A stretch of DNA of 64,000 bases from Rossellomorea aquimaris (GCF_020172085.1 NZ_JAIVAT010000005.1:62001-126000), one strand, 5' to 3'; counted from the first letter of the stretch, positions 1 through 9,075 are shown. The notes: generated by a model not told the origin, from the letters alone. Made by a program: numbers and translations.

Positions 1-10
1 AACACCTCCT
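1..10 (-). promoter_or_regulatory. Ribosome binding site of a gene beyond the left edge
   Basis: Read on the minus strand these bases give AGGAGGTGTT, a near-perfect Shine-Dalgarno, so a minus-strand gene probably starts just left of the window. In B. subtilis the equivalent operon is followed by guaA, but nothing here shows which gene it is. Confidence 0.4.
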
Positions 11-33
11 CATCTTTATCATACCCATAGGGA

Positions 34-91
34 GAAAAAATTAAAGAAGCTGATGACAGGATGACCATTCCTGTATTCATCAGCTTCTTCT
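34..91 (-). terminator. Terminator of the moxR-DUF58-membrane protein operon
   Basis: A 13-bp stem (44-56 with 77-89) extended by CAGG/CCTG is followed on the minus strand by a T-rich run. It lies directly after the stop codon of the last operon gene. Confidence 0.85.
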
Positions 92-97
92 ATTGTT

Positions 98-1363
98 CTA
101 TTCTTTTGCCATTCTTTCTTTTAACTTATCCCTGTAAATCTTTATCTTTTCCGTAAAGTAATCGACTTCATCCTGAGCGGGTATGAATTGACCATATCTT
201 ACCCGTTCATAAATAGAAAAAAATCGTTCCGTTCCACTGAGCCCGATTCTATTGAACCACAATTGAACATTTTCATTCGGATATCTTCCTGCTTCACTCA
301 TAAGGGATTCCTCTTCCAGCTTTTCCATCGATAGGCGGATTACATCTCTTGCTTTGGAATAAGAGATACCCGCTTTTTCATCCTCTTCAACAGGAGTCAA
401 GATTTTTTGGGTTGTCATGGTAGTAGAATGTACCTCACTATCCGACAAATAAAGGGACGCTTTTCGTTTCTTTACCAAGTAAATGATCACAAATAAGACC
501 AATAAACCCAACAGTACCTCGTTCAACCAAGAAAAGGATAATCCTTGGCTAGGATCTAAAGCCTGACTTTGATCAATTGCTTGCTTTTGAACTTCACTTC
601 CCGTCCCCTTTTGGGCATCATCCGAAAACATGTTCATAATCATATCTCTTAGTTTGATCAATTGTTCAAATATTGGATTCACCATGAATGAAACTAGCCA
701 GAATCCTTTTTCCGCCCCCCAGTAGAGCACTCTGCTTCCCAAGAAGCTTACAAATGCAAGTAGGCCTCCCGCTATTGCAACTAACACCCAAAGCCCCATT
801 GGTTTCAAAAGCACTTTTTCATTTCCTCGTTTCACATCGGTGATCATCCTTTGAATAGGGGTCAACGTGATGATCATTGAAAATAAGACAAACAACAGGC
901 AGTAGATGATATACGTATTTTCCATATCTCTCATTGGGCCGGTTAATAATGATGCCGATGCAATAAATAAAAATATCAGTACTGATCCGCTACTCACTTC
1001 GATGGCTGCTTCATTACTCTCAATAAAAGATGTGATCCTCCAATGTAAAAAAGTCAGTATAGATAAAATCACCCACCATGAAGCAGAGAAGAAAAAGATA
1101 CTAAAGCATAGAGAAAGTAAAAGAGCCACCAGCAATAGTTTTTTCATAGATTGTTTCATCATGCCAAATGCGGTAAAGGACAGTACGATGACAAAAACCA
1201 TACAAAGTGCCGGAATATAACTGCTTAGGATTACGTCTTTCGGATATAGGAATGTGATGGCCAACAGGGCGAATAAAACATCAACTCCCACCAACATCCC
1301 CAATTTCACCAGGAGCATTTGTTTATGTTTGGTCAGGAAGGGACTTTCAACGAACGATTCCAT
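98..1363 (-). CDS. Membrane protein with DUF4129-like C-terminus, third gene of MoxR operon
   Basis: This 421-residue protein has about six N-terminal hydrophobic helices, a short polar stretch (about 245-285), one more helix (about 285-303) and a soluble C-terminal tail with a DUF4129-like ending (YERVRYG near residue 390). It overlaps the upstream DUF58 gene by 31 bases, so translation is probably coupled. The position matches B. subtilis YebA, the membrane transglutaminase that follows MoxR and DUF58 proteins. Here the middle is too short to hold a transglutaminase domain and no Cys-His-Asp core is visible. I infer a membrane partner of the MoxR/DUF58 module; the biochemical role is unknown. 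Confidence 0.75.
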   Translation of the reverse strand: MESFVESPFLTKHKQMLLVKLGMLVGVDVLFALLAITFLYPKDVILSSYIPALCMVFVIVLSFTAFGMMKQSMKKLLLVALLLSLCFSIFFFSASWWVILSILTFLHWRITSFIESNEAAIEVSSGSVLIFLFIASASLLTGPMRDMENTYIIYCLLFVLFSMIITLTPIQRMITDVKRGNEKVLLKPMGLWVLVAIAGGLLAFVSFLGSRVLYWGAEKGFWLVSFMVNPIFEQLIKLRDMIMNMFSDDAQKGTGSEVQKQAIDQSQALDPSQGLSFSWLNEVLLGLLVLFVIIYLVKKRKASLYLSDSEVHSTTMTTQKILTPVEEDEKAGISYSKARDVIRLSMEKLEEESLMSEAGRYPNENVQLWFNRIGLSGTERFFSIYERVRYGQFIPAQDEVDYFTEKIKIYRDKLKERMAKE

Positions 1364-2526
1364 AATGTGACGACTCCTTGTTTTTGTTCTATGTTCAACT
1401 TATAAACTTGTATTTTCTGTTTCTCAATATTCATTAACAAAGCTTCTTCTCTCTTCTCAATGACACCTCCTACGATAAAGACGGAAGGCACTAATTGTCG
1501 TAGATATAAATGTTTGAGTACAATATGGAAAGGTATCGTAAACTCATCTGTCGATAGAGTAGAAAGGAGCTCCATGCCCCTTTGCCTGTGAGCCCTTCCT
1601 GATCCCGGCGGGAGGTAATAATACGGTGTCCGGCCTTGGGATCTCACGTTTAACACAAGGGAGAACGAAATGTTTTGTTCAACCGCAAGCTGCATCATGA
1701 ATGATGTATATTTAATCAAATCTTCCAGATGATTTGTGATGGCGTAGCGATCGGAAATATTAATGGCTATCATCCACTCTTTCTGGGTGGAAGGCGCATA
1801 GATCTTTGTTTGAAGGCTTCCAGTACGGGCCGTTGCTTTCCAATGAACGTCCTGGAACCGATCGCCTTGAATATAGTCCCTGGTACCAACTTGATGAAAC
1901 ACATCATGAAATAATGAATGTTGGATTGGCACATCCCCCTGTCTCCAAGTAAGCTGTTGTTCTGCCATTTTAACAGGGGAATTCGCAGGAAATACAATGA
2001 TGGTCGATGGGACATGATCAAGTAAATCCAGGATTACTTTTCCGCTTCCGAATAAGTGAGGGATTTCCAACTGCATTTTAGTAACCTTGCATAAGCCCCT
2101 CCTCTTTCCCATAACCGGTATAGAAATGGTTCCTTTATCGTCTTTACGGAGCGAAAAAGGGATGGAAACTTCAATACTGTCACCCACGTCTGATGTATAT
2201 GGATGCATGGTCGGAATGACAATATCTTTAAACGTGATTTTTAACGTCGCCCCCCATATGGACATCCCTTTATTCTGAATCTGAAATTCCCACTTTTGCT
2301 CCTCATCACAATGCAGCCTTATTCTTCTCATGGTTCTTCCGATGGTCACACCTTCACCAACGTTTAATAGATACCATTGATGTACCCTGAAATAAAGGAT
2401 CATCAATAAAAATATGCCAAACCCAACAAAGGATTGCACATAAAAACTTGCGGATCCGACAATGACAAGAAGAACTAGAGTCATGGATATATATGGATCT
2501 TCAACTATGTCTCGTTTCCACTTCAC
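1333..2526 (-). CDS. DUF58 domain protein (von Willebrand-like, MoxR partner)
   Basis: The 397-residue protein has two N-terminal hydrophobic helices (about 13-45), a beta-rich middle and the DUF58 signature around residues 215-245 (RDYIQGDRFQDVHWKATAR). DUF58 proteins are usually encoded with MoxR AAA ATPases and are thought to act in assembly or maturation of surface or enzyme complexes. The start is GTG at 2526, whose first G is the last base of the moxR TAG stop, a tight coupling. It corresponds by position to B. subtilis YeaD. The substrate is unknown. Confidence 0.85.
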   Translation of the reverse strand: MKWKRDIVEDPYISMTLVLLVIVGSASFYVQSFVGFGIFLLMILYFRVHQWYLLNVGEGVTIGRTMRRIRLHCDEEQKWEFQIQNKGMSIWGATLKITFKDIVIPTMHPYTSDVGDSIEVSIPFSLRKDDKGTISIPVMGKRRGLCKVTKMQLEIPHLFGSGKVILDLLDHVPSTIIVFPANSPVKMAEQQLTWRQGDVPIQHSLFHDVFHQVGTRDYIQGDRFQDVHWKATARTGSLQTKIYAPSTQKEWMIAINISDRYAITNHLEDLIKYTSFMMQLAVEQNISFSLVLNVRSQGRTPYYYLPPGSGRAHRQRGMELLSTLSTDEFTIPFHIVLKHLYLRQLVPSVFIVGGVIEKREEALLMNIEKQKIQVYKLNIEQKQGVVTLWNRSLKVPS

Positions 2527-3464
2527 TAAGCTTGCCCCGCTTCAACAGGTGTAATGGCCATTTGAACTATTTGTTCAATGACTTCCTCTGTTGTTCTCGT
2601 TAAGGAAGACTCTATCGTTAATTGGATGCGATGCTGCAAAACATATGGGGCAACCGCTGCAATATCCTGCGGCCTAACAAAATCCCTGCCTTCAATAAAT
2701 GCCTGCGCTTGGGCAGCCTTAAGAAGTGCTAGGCTGGCACGTGGACTTGCACCTACTTCCACCCATTCATGTTCCCGTGTGCCCCTCGTAATTTGAAGGA
2801 TATACGTTTCAATATCCCCTGATACGTGCACTTCTTTGACAAGTCGGGTCAGTGATTGCAGTTCATCCATTCCCATTACTTTTTTCACTGTATTCAGCGG
2901 TTCCTCCGCTTTAAAGCGGTTCAATATTCCTCTCTCTTCTTCGAAGGACGGATATGTAAACGGAATCTTCAACAAGAAGCGATCCAACTGCGCAGCCGGC
3001 AGCGGAAATGTCCCCTGCTGAGATTCAATGGGATTCTGGGTCGCCACCACGATGAAAGGGGGGGATAACGGAACGGTTTCTCCGTCTATAGTAATCTGCC
3101 TTTCTTCCATCACTTCCAGTAGACTGGCCTGGGTTCTTGGTGTGGCCCTGTTAATTTCATCTGCCAGTAAAACGTTCGTGACAACAGGTCCCGTTCTTAG
3201 TTCAAATTCTTGCGTTTTAGGATTGAAAAACTGTATACCCGTTACATCACTGGGTAACACGTCTGGTGTAAATTGAATTCTTTTGAAAGCTCCTTCAATG
3301 CATTGACTGAATGTTTTGGCGAGCAAAGTCTTACCCGTTCCCGGCACACTCTCAAGGAGAACATGTCCTTCTTGAAGTAAGGCAATCATCAAGAGGTCAA
3401 TCTCTTTATCTTTTCCCACTAACACTTTATTCATTTCTTTCTTTATCAAATCCAGTCCATTCAT
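2526..3464 (-). CDS. MoxR-family AAA+ ATPase
   Basis: The 312-residue protein has Walker A (ESVPGTGKTLLAKTF, about 38-52), Walker B (VLLADEINRA, about 98-107), a sensor-1 stretch (VVATQNPIE) and the C-terminal AAA lid. MoxR ATPases act as chaperones that remodel or activate partner proteins; the DUF58 and membrane proteins encoded downstream are the likely partners. The AGGGGG ribosome site lies 8 bases before ATG 3464. It is the first gene of a three-gene operon equivalent to B. subtilis yeaC-yeaD-yebA. Confidence 0.92.
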   Translation of the reverse strand: MNGLDLIKKEMNKVLVGKDKEIDLLMIALLQEGHVLLESVPGTGKTLLAKTFSQCIEGAFKRIQFTPDVLPSDVTGIQFFNPKTQEFELRTGPVVTNVLLADEINRATPRTQASLLEVMEERQITIDGETVPLSPPFIVVATQNPIESQQGTFPLPAAQLDRFLLKIPFTYPSFEEERGILNRFKAEEPLNTVKKVMGMDELQSLTRLVKEVHVSGDIETYILQITRGTREHEWVEVGASPRASLALLKAAQAQAFIEGRDFVRPQDIAAVAPYVLQHRIQLTIESSLTRTTEEVIEQIVQMAITPVEAGQA

Positions 3465-3570
3465 TCTTTTTCCCCCTATTTTACATTCATTTTACAATTT
3501 GATTAAATTTTCTAACAATATCTTTTTCTTATCTTACCATAATTCTTTGTAAATTTATCCCTTTTTTATA

Positions 3571-3614
3571 AAAAAACCGATCACTCTGCCATATTGGTTA
3601 GTGATCGGTTTTTT
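3571..3614 (-). terminator. Terminator after the SDR gene
   Basis: A 15-bp stem (AAAAAACCGATCACT with its complement at 3600-3614) is flanked by A and T runs. It ends the SDR transcript on the minus strand and separates it from the moxR operon. Confidence 0.85.
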
Positions 3615-3656
3615 CTATTATATACAACTCGTCATCCTATTCTTTTTTCCACTCCG

Positions 3657-4394
3657 TCAGTGTTTATAGATCATCTTCCTCGTCATCCCGCCGTCAACAA
3701 CGAGATTTTCGCCGGTTATGAAATCATTATCAGGATTTGCAAGAAATAAGCACGCCCTCGCAATGTCCTCTGGCTTCCCGACCCTGCCGGACGGATGCTG
3801 TTCATGATCCATGTCTCTCAATGAGTCATAATCTTCTGTTTGGATCCATCCAGGACTGATGGAGTTGACGCGGACCCCCACCTCGCTCAGAGTGATGGCA
3901 AGTGAGTGCGTAAGACTGACAATGCCACCTTTTGTAGCCGAATAGGCTTCTGTATCCGGTTCAGACATAAAAGCCCTGGTGGAAGCCATGTTAATGATAC
4001 ATCCTCCACGGTCCTTCATTAACTCTGCCGCTTCCCTGCTGCAATAAAATACACTGCTTAAATTCGCTGATAAAATGCTGTTCCAATCATCAGGTTTCAT
4101 ATCCCAAAACGACATGAACCTGGAAACACCTGCATTATTAATCAGAACATCCACCACACCATGTTCCTCCCTGATAGTTGTGAAAGCCTTTTTCACCTCT
4201 AGAGGGTCACCTACGTTCACTTCATGAAAGCGGGCGCTATACCCTTCAGTATTGAGCTTCTTGGAAAGTGCATTCCCTCCCACTCCATCCATGTCCATAA
4301 ATTCTACAATTGCACCCTGTTTGGAAAATTCTTCAACCAAGGATCTCCCTATTCCATTGGCTCCTCCTGTGATGCATACAACATTCCCTTTCAC
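3657..4394 (-). CDS. Short-chain dehydrogenase/reductase
   Basis: This is a classical SDR of 245 residues. The cofactor motif is TGGANGIG near the N-terminus, NNAG near residue 87, the catalytic Tyr-Lys pair in YSATKGG, and the C-terminal VDGG typical of glucose/3-oxoacyl reductase relatives. I place the start at GTG 4394 (MKGNVVCITGG) because an AAAGGAGA site lies ten bases upstream. The frame can be extended to GTG 4403, but that codon touches the ribosome site. It appears monocistronic and the substrate cannot be deduced. Confidence 0.85.
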   Translation of the reverse strand: MKGNVVCITGGANGIGRSLVEEFSKQGAIVEFMDMDGVGGNALSKKLNTEGYSARFHEVNVGDPLEVKKAFTTIREEHGVVDVLINNAGVSRFMSFWDMKPDDWNSILSANLSSVFYCSREAAELMKDRGGCIINMASTRAFMSEPDTEAYSATKGGIVSLTHSLAITLSEVGVRVNSISPGWIQTEDYDSLRDMDHEQHPSGRVGKPEDIARACLFLANPDNDFITGENLVVDGGMTRKMIYKH

Positions 4395-4549
4395 AGTACT
4401 CACTCTCCTTTGGTTCTATCAATTTCTGCTATAAAAAGGATACCCTATCCACTAGCTTCCCAATCTTCTTTAAGCAATAGAAAAAGGTTAACCCGATTGA
4501 AATTCTCTCTTAGGTAAGAAAGGCCATTTCTTATGGGTTAACCTTATAT

Positions 4550-4729
4550 TTATTGAATGATTTTCCTTTGAACTCTTTTATTCGAATCATCGCGCTGATG
4601 AATATTGATCAAGGCATCCAGCTCTTCACTCAGTTGAATGGTTGTTGGATTGCTCAGGCCAAAACGAATTCCAGACTGAATCATCTTTGAGCGTATGACC
4701 TCAATTCGAGCGGCTATTGTACCGTTCAT
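4550..4729 (-). CDS. Spo0E-like aspartyl-phosphate phosphatase
   Basis: The 59-residue protein is two predicted helices with the family signature (LSEELDALIN, equivalent to SQELD) in the second helix. Spo0E-family proteins dephosphorylate Spo0A~P and delay sporulation. The start is ATG 4729 with AGAGGTG five to six bases upstream; the upstream GTG at 4738 lies inside that ribosome site. It is one of two such genes in the window; the other, at 11.6 kb, is the better match to Spo0E itself. Confidence 0.8.
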   Translation of the reverse strand: MNGTIAARIEVIRSKMIQSGIRFGLSNPTTIQLSEELDALINIHQRDDSNKRVQRKIIQ

Positions 4730-4826
4730 CAACTTCACCTCTACTTCTTTTCTCTATTTTACTATTAATTCCACATAGAGAAAAGAGAAAAGTACTCAGC
4801 TTTCATATCGTTCATGATGATTCCTA

Positions 4827-5417
4827 TTATTTTGCGAAACGATGCTTCCCTATTGTCAGCAGTGTTTCCCTGCTTGTGATCCAGTCGCTTGTAGATGTTA
4901 CTGGATTATAGAAAAATAGAGAACCTTTCCCCTGACCTCTGAATGCAAGTGCTTCTTGGACGGCATCTCTGGCTTCCTGGGAAGGAGCCTGGTTGATTTG
5001 TCCATTTTGCACTGGTGAAAAGGCATAATGTCCATTGGAAACCTGATAAATGACCTTTTTAATAGAGTCAGGGAATTCTGTAGAATCGACTCTATTCAAT
5101 ACGACGGTTGCCACAGCCACTTTTCCTGCATATGACTCACCATTCGCTTCTGCATGCACAAGCTTTGCCAACAGCTCACGGTCTTCAGCCGTTACGTTAT
5201 TGTCAGGAATCTCTATCGTTTGACCCGGATAAAGGTCATTGGTTGTAAGATTATTTTCTTTCTTTAATTGAATGACGGATACAGATTTCTCTTTACCGAT
5301 ATCCCAAAGGGACTCACCTTTTTCTACGGTGTGAACTCCCTCTGCAGCAAACGTTTGAGTTGAGAATGTAACAAATGAAAGTGCTGCAATTCCTATCATA
5401 AAGCTTTTCTTAATCAT
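4827..5417 (-). CDS. ykvT: Cell wall hydrolase, LysM plus SleB/CwlJ-type domain
   Basis: The 196-residue exported protein has a signal peptide (about 1-24, ending TFAA), one LysM peptidoglycan-binding repeat (about 28-72) and a Hydrolase_2 (SleB/CwlJ-like) domain (about 77-196) starting LLAKLVHAEANGESYAGKVAVA. This fold cleaves spore or vegetative peptidoglycan. Domain order and the neighbouring ykvS gene match B. subtilis YkvT. AGGAGG precedes ATG 5417. Upstream on the minus strand, TGTATA and CATATGTT are 17 bases apart (5522-5551), a tentative sporulation-sigma promoter (sigma-E or -G type). Confidence 0.85.
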   Translation of the reverse strand: MIKKSFMIGIAALSFVTFSTQTFAAEGVHTVEKGESLWDIGKEKSVSVIQLKKENNLTTNDLYPGQTIEIPDNNVTAEDRELLAKLVHAEANGESYAGKVAVATVVLNRVDSTEFPDSIKKVIYQVSNGHYAFSPVQNGQINQAPSQEARDAVQEALAFRGQGKGSLFFYNPVTSTSDWITSRETLLTIGKHRFAK

Positions 5418-5583
5418 TTCTCTACCTCCTAAATAGTGCTCCCCACTAAGATAACAATGAATGAGGGGATTTTCAGCAGGTAATGGTTACCACCCATTGC
5501 GAAGACTTTAATACTAACCGAACATATGTCGTCATATACTAATCTTATACAGAAGGACTCCCTGGGACTGATTCATACAATAA

Positions 5584-5611
5584 AACAAAAAAACAGAGGA
5601 TTTCTCCCCTG
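5584..5611 (-). terminator. Terminator after the 64-residue gene
   Basis: On the minus strand CAGGGGA-GAAA-TCCTCTG forms a tetraloop hairpin followed by TTTTTTTG. It begins just after the stop codon at 5617. Confidence 0.85.
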
Positions 5612-5616
5612 CTACC

Positions 5617-5811
5617 TTAACTTCTAGGCGTTTCCAGATATTGAAATTGAATATTCCCGCCTTGCTGGGCGATTCCACGGAACTGTTTAAAATCATCTTG
5701 TTTTACCAGTATCGAACGAAAGGCCAGGAAATTTTCTTTCATCACCGTAATTTCTTCTATTTCTCTTGTACGCAATAATTGCAGTTGCTCAAGAATTTCT
5801 GCTTCACTCAT
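5617..5811 (-). CDS. Small hypothetical protein (64 residues)
   Basis: I do not recognise this soluble, mostly helical 64-residue protein. An AAGGGAG site lies seven bases before ATG 5811 and a strong terminator follows the stop, so it is very probably expressed. The first 35 residues are Glu/Leu-rich and could form a coiled coil; the tail is Gln/Gly-rich. It is transcribed divergently from ykvS. Confidence 0.7.
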   Translation of the reverse strand: MSEAEILEQLQLLRTREIEEITVMKENFLAFRSILVKQDDFKQFRGIAQQGGNIQFQYLETPRS

Positions 5812-5976
5812 AACCTTACTCCCTTCCTCACTAACTCTATTGTAATTTTAAATGGTAGATGAGCTCAAGTCATAATTTTCATATGTAATTGTTAGAAAAC
5901 TCTTTACCTTTCCATGACTTTACGTCAAAATATTAGTAATTGTTTGTAGAATTTTGCCAAAAAGGAGCGACCTTTG

Positions 5977-6156
5977 ATGAAAAAAGCAGAAATCGGTAAT
6001 GTCATTGAATTTAGAGATGGATTAAAAGGCATCGTTGAAAAAGTGAATGAAAATTCCGTGATCGTCGATTTAACCTATATGAAGAATTATCGTGATCTTG
6101 AATTAGAAGAAAAGACGGTGGTTAATCACAAAAACTATAAAATCGTAGAAGCATAA
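5977..6156 (+). CDS. ykvS: DUF2187 family protein YkvS
   Basis: The 59-residue protein matches B. subtilis YkvS along its whole length as I remember it (start KKAEIGNVIEF, end VVNHKNYKIVEA). It is a small beta-rich KOW/SH3-like fold of unknown function. AAAGGAG at 5961 selects ATG 5977; the TTG three bases earlier is less likely. Its neighbour ykvT is also a neighbour in B. subtilis. Confidence 0.88.
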   Translation: MKKAEIGNVIEFRDGLKGIVEKVNENSVIVDLTYMKNYRDLELEEKTVVNHKNYKIVEA

Positions 6157-6177
6157 TACCGAGAACACTATTCTTCC

Positions 6178-6205
6178 AAGGAGGGCTCCCCCTCCTTATT
6201 CTTCT
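6178..6205 (+). terminator. Terminator after ykvS
   Basis: AAGGAGG and CCTCCTT pair around a six-base loop, followed by a T-rich stretch. Confidence 0.75.
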
Positions 6206-6273
6206 GTAAGGTTTATTGAATCACCTTTGAGGTTATTCTTATATCATACTGTTTCAAAAGGTGGAGCCTTATC

Positions 6274-7656
6274 ATGAATATGAATATACATATCTTTAAT
6301 AAAGCGCAAAAAAGCTTTTGGTTTGTGCCATTTTTATTCTCCCTTATCTCATTATTTCTCTCTCTCATCACCTTTTATTTTGATTGGTGGTTGAGTCAGC
6401 ATAGCTATCCCATATTCCCTAAGGTATTATTCTCTAATTTCAACTTATCCATGACCATTATCAGTACCATTGCATCATCCATCATGACCATGACGACCAT
6501 TACGTTTTCGACGATTATGGTTGTCCTTACAACATTTCTTTCCCAGTATTCACCAAGGACTTTACAAAACTTCATCAACGACCGTCCGACTCAGAGGGTG
6601 CTGGCCATCTTTGTTTCCGGAGTGGTTTACTGCATCACACTGCTCGTCCTTCTCAAAGATGAATCCGGTCAGGAATTATATATTTCCTCAGCATTTGCCG
6701 GGATTGTGGCAGTAGTATGTTTATTTGTTTTCGTCTATTTTGTACATCATGTTTCCAATTGGGTAAAGGTGAGTAACTTAATCCATAACATCACCATAAA
6801 AACGAATAAAAAAATTGATGAGAGTTACTTATTCAGAAGAAATGCCATTAATGAAGACCCTTCAACATTCAATGAGTCCTACTTTGAAGACACCGAGCCC
6901 TATAACGTGTACAGTGAGGAATCAGGGTATATGCAACAAATCGATATTGAAGGAATGATCAAGAAAGCCAGGAAGGACAAAAGCATTGTCCGGATGGTGA
7001 AAACTCCAGGCGAATACTTACTCGAAGGGACCCCTGTCATGACAGTCTGGTCCACAGAAGATGAAATAGATGCTGAAAGTTACCTGAAATTCCTTGTACT
7101 TGGCCCTGATAAAGAGCCGATGGAAGACATCGAACTTGGCATCCGGAAACTTGTAGAGATAGCCTTACGAGCGATTTCCCCTGCCATCAATGACCCGAAC
7201 ACGGCAAAGAATTGCATAGAAGAAATCGGGATCATCCTTTCCAAGCTTGCAAAACACAAGCTTCCAAGCTCTTATTTGACTGATGACGAAAACAATGTAC
7301 GCATCATATTAGAACAGCCTACCTTTGTTGATTATTTATACAAGAGCTTTTATCAATTACGTCATTACGGGAAACAAGATATATCGATCATTACAGAAAT
7401 CCTCCGTTCGTTGAGAATGATCGGTGAAAATAACAGTGGGGAAACAAAGCGCATGGTATGGACATTCAAGGACTACATCCTGGAGGGGATCGACTATGAC
7501 AGCCTCCAGAACCTTGATATGCAGTACATCATGAGACATCTTGACCAACTGGCCTCTGCTTGCAGTCTGGATGATTGGGATAAGGACGAAGTGCGTAATA
7601 GATACTTTCCCGATCAATACAAAACCGAAGACTCTTATACCGATAAATCTTCATGA
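6274..7656 (+). CDS. DUF2254 family membrane protein
   Basis: The 460-residue protein has four N-terminal transmembrane helices (about 15-38, 57-88, 107-127, 135-160) and a large cytosolic C-terminal domain. The DUF2254 signature SPRTLQNFINDRPTQ sits between helices 2 and 3, and AISPAINDPNTA occurs near residue 305. The family's function is unknown. It is monocistronic, with a ribosome site AAAGGTGG and a strong terminator. Confidence 0.88.
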   Translation: MNMNIHIFNKAQKSFWFVPFLFSLISLFLSLITFYFDWWLSQHSYPIFPKVLFSNFNLSMTIISTIASSIMTMTTITFSTIMVVLTTFLSQYSPRTLQNFINDRPTQRVLAIFVSGVVYCITLLVLLKDESGQELYISSAFAGIVAVVCLFVFVYFVHHVSNWVKVSNLIHNITIKTNKKIDESYLFRRNAINEDPSTFNESYFEDTEPYNVYSEESGYMQQIDIEGMIKKARKDKSIVRMVKTPGEYLLEGTPVMTVWSTEDEIDAESYLKFLVLGPDKEPMEDIELGIRKLVEIALRAISPAINDPNTAKNCIEEIGIILSKLAKHKLPSSYLTDDENNVRIILEQPTFVDYLYKSFYQLRHYGKQDISIITEILRSLRMIGENNSGETKRMVWTFKDYILEGIDYDSLQNLDMQYIMRHLDQLASACSLDDWDKDEVRNRYFPDQYKTEDSYTDKSS

Positions 7657-7666
7657 CTGAAACAAA

Positions 7667-7698
7667 GAAAAACGGATGACTGTTGTCATCCGTTTTTC
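7667..7698. terminator. Bidirectional terminator
   Basis: A 14-bp perfect stem (GAAAAACGGATGAC and complement) with a four-base loop sits between convergent genes. It has A and T runs on both sides, so it can serve both strands. Confidence 0.9.
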
Positions 7699-7704
7699 TT
7701 ATGA

Positions 7705-7821
7705 TTATTTATCTTTTTTCCCGTCTGTAAGTTCTTTGAACGAAGAAACCTTCCCATGAGGTTGCTGATTTTCTTTCCTTACATTCCACTTTCTCTCTTT
7801 TTCATGCTTTGATTCTGTCAT
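7705..7821 (-). CDS. Small charged protein (38 residues), unrecognised
   Basis: A short frame begins at ATG 7821 with a strong AAAGGAGTGG site six bases upstream and stops at 7705, next to a bidirectional terminator. The product (MTESKHEKERKW..., ending DGKKDK) is very hydrophilic, rich in Lys, Glu and Gln, and resembles the small orphan or spore-associated proteins of bacilli. It lies 74 bases downstream of ykvI on the same strand and may share its transcript. The function is unknown. Confidence 0.6.
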   Translation of the reverse strand: MTESKHEKERKWNVRKENQQPHGKVSSFKELTDGKKDK

Positions 7822-7895
7822 GGTTCCCACTCCTTTTTGAATATATGATCATTATTAACATGGGCAGCAGACACATATTTTACTCTCCATAAAGA

Positions 7896-8927
7896 TTATT
7901 TCTTTGGTTTCATCCAGAGAAGAATGATGAATACCAAACTCATGTAACCAAATAGTGGATAGAGATACGATAAGAGTTCGCTGTATTCGAAGAAACTTAA
8001 AGAATAGATCATCAGGAAGATACCGGTGAATGTAAAGAATGAAGGTCCCTTCCAATAATTGCTTAACTGCTTCTCGAGACCAAATACTCCACCAATGACA
8101 GACGTGAAGATTTCACCATATATGATGAGGATATAAACAAAGTAAAAACCGGAAACAAATGACTTCATCACGACGGCCATAGGAATTTGATATTGGGTCA
8201 CGTTAGGAATCATCACCAGGGTGATATGACTGGATATCAAAATAAGAGTAAGAAAAAAGCCGCCGAGATATCCCCCATATTTAATCATTTCCCGATCTTT
8301 CATTTCTCCGGCAACCGGAACAAGTACCGCCTGTGCCATTGCGAGATTAAAGGCAACATACGAAAAAGGGGCAACGACGGATTTCCACCCATCTTCTGCA
8401 TGAGGTATCATCAGAAAGGAGTCTAAAAAAGCAGCATGGCGCACTGAGTATACCATCAGGAACAGATTAAAAAAAATCATTAAGGGCACGACAAACGTAT
8501 TCACTGCAAATAACCCTTTGATTCCGACCATCATAGTGAAAAAACCTAACGCGATAGTCAACAGAATGCCCAATTGTTTAGATAAGAGGAGCTGCTCCTG
8601 GAAAACCGCCCCGGCTCCTGAAAGCATGACAGCGGAAACACCGATCAGCATAATCATCATAACGATATTCATGATTTTGGAAAACCATTTTCCAAATAAG
8701 TACTCGTTGAATTCTTCGAAAGACTTCGCTTTGATATCATGGGATTTGAGCATGATCTTGGTCCCCATGGTAATAAATAAGTATCCGCTTAATAAAATGG
8801 CAATAAACCCGACAAAACCGAACCGGGTGAAAAACTCTACGATTTCCCTTCCCGTGGCAAAACCGGCTCCTATGACAGTTCCTACATATACGGCAGCTAT
8901 CTGAAAAGATCCAGCAATTTTTTTCAT
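7896..8927 (-). CDS. ykvI: YkvI-type membrane transporter
   Basis: The 343-residue protein has about ten transmembrane helices and starts MKKIAGSFQIAAVYVGTVIG, with the GAGFATGREIVEF stretch typical of YkvI (COG3949). These are APC-fold-like proteins distantly related to amino-acid transporters and GerAB; the substrate is not known. Start ATG 8927 has AGAGGTGA upstream. The same gene lies between mhqR and ykvS in the B. subtilis region. Confidence 0.85.
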   Translation of the reverse strand: MKKIAGSFQIAAVYVGTVIGAGFATGREIVEFFTRFGFVGFIAILLSGYLFITMGTKIMLKSHDIKAKSFEEFNEYLFGKWFSKIMNIVMMIMLIGVSAVMLSGAGAVFQEQLLLSKQLGILLTIALGFFTMMVGIKGLFAVNTFVVPLMIFFNLFLMVYSVRHAAFLDSFLMIPHAEDGWKSVVAPFSYVAFNLAMAQAVLVPVAGEMKDREMIKYGGYLGGFFLTLILISSHITLVMIPNVTQYQIPMAVVMKSFVSGFYFVYILIIYGEIFTSVIGGVFGLEKQLSNYWKGPSFFTFTGIFLMIYSLSFFEYSELLSYLYPLFGYMSLVFIILLWMKPKK

Positions 8928-9035
8928 CCCATCACCTCTGACACCTTCTACTTCACCTTATGTACAAGCATGGAAAATCAGAAGCAAAAGAAAATAATTC
9001 TTTAAAATTTCACCCTGTATATAAATTGATGGCAA

Positions 9036-9065
9036 ATAAAAAGCAGCCGTATGAAATACGGCTGC
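9036..9065 (-). terminator. Terminator of the M3 oligopeptidase gene
   Basis: A 10-bp stem GCAGCCGTAT with a three-base loop is followed on the minus strand by TTTTTATTT, just after the stop codon. Confidence 0.92.
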
Positions 9066-9075
9066 CAAACTTAGC

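Noticed and set aside
5479-5491. Palindrome GGTAATGGTTACC upstream of ykvT
   Set aside because: It is short and of common type; no promoter geometry supports an operator call.
8518-8904. Open frame of about 128 codons on the plus strand opposite ykvI
   Set aside because: It is antisense to a well-conserved membrane protein, has no ribosome site, and its composition is a mirror of the hydrophobic codons.
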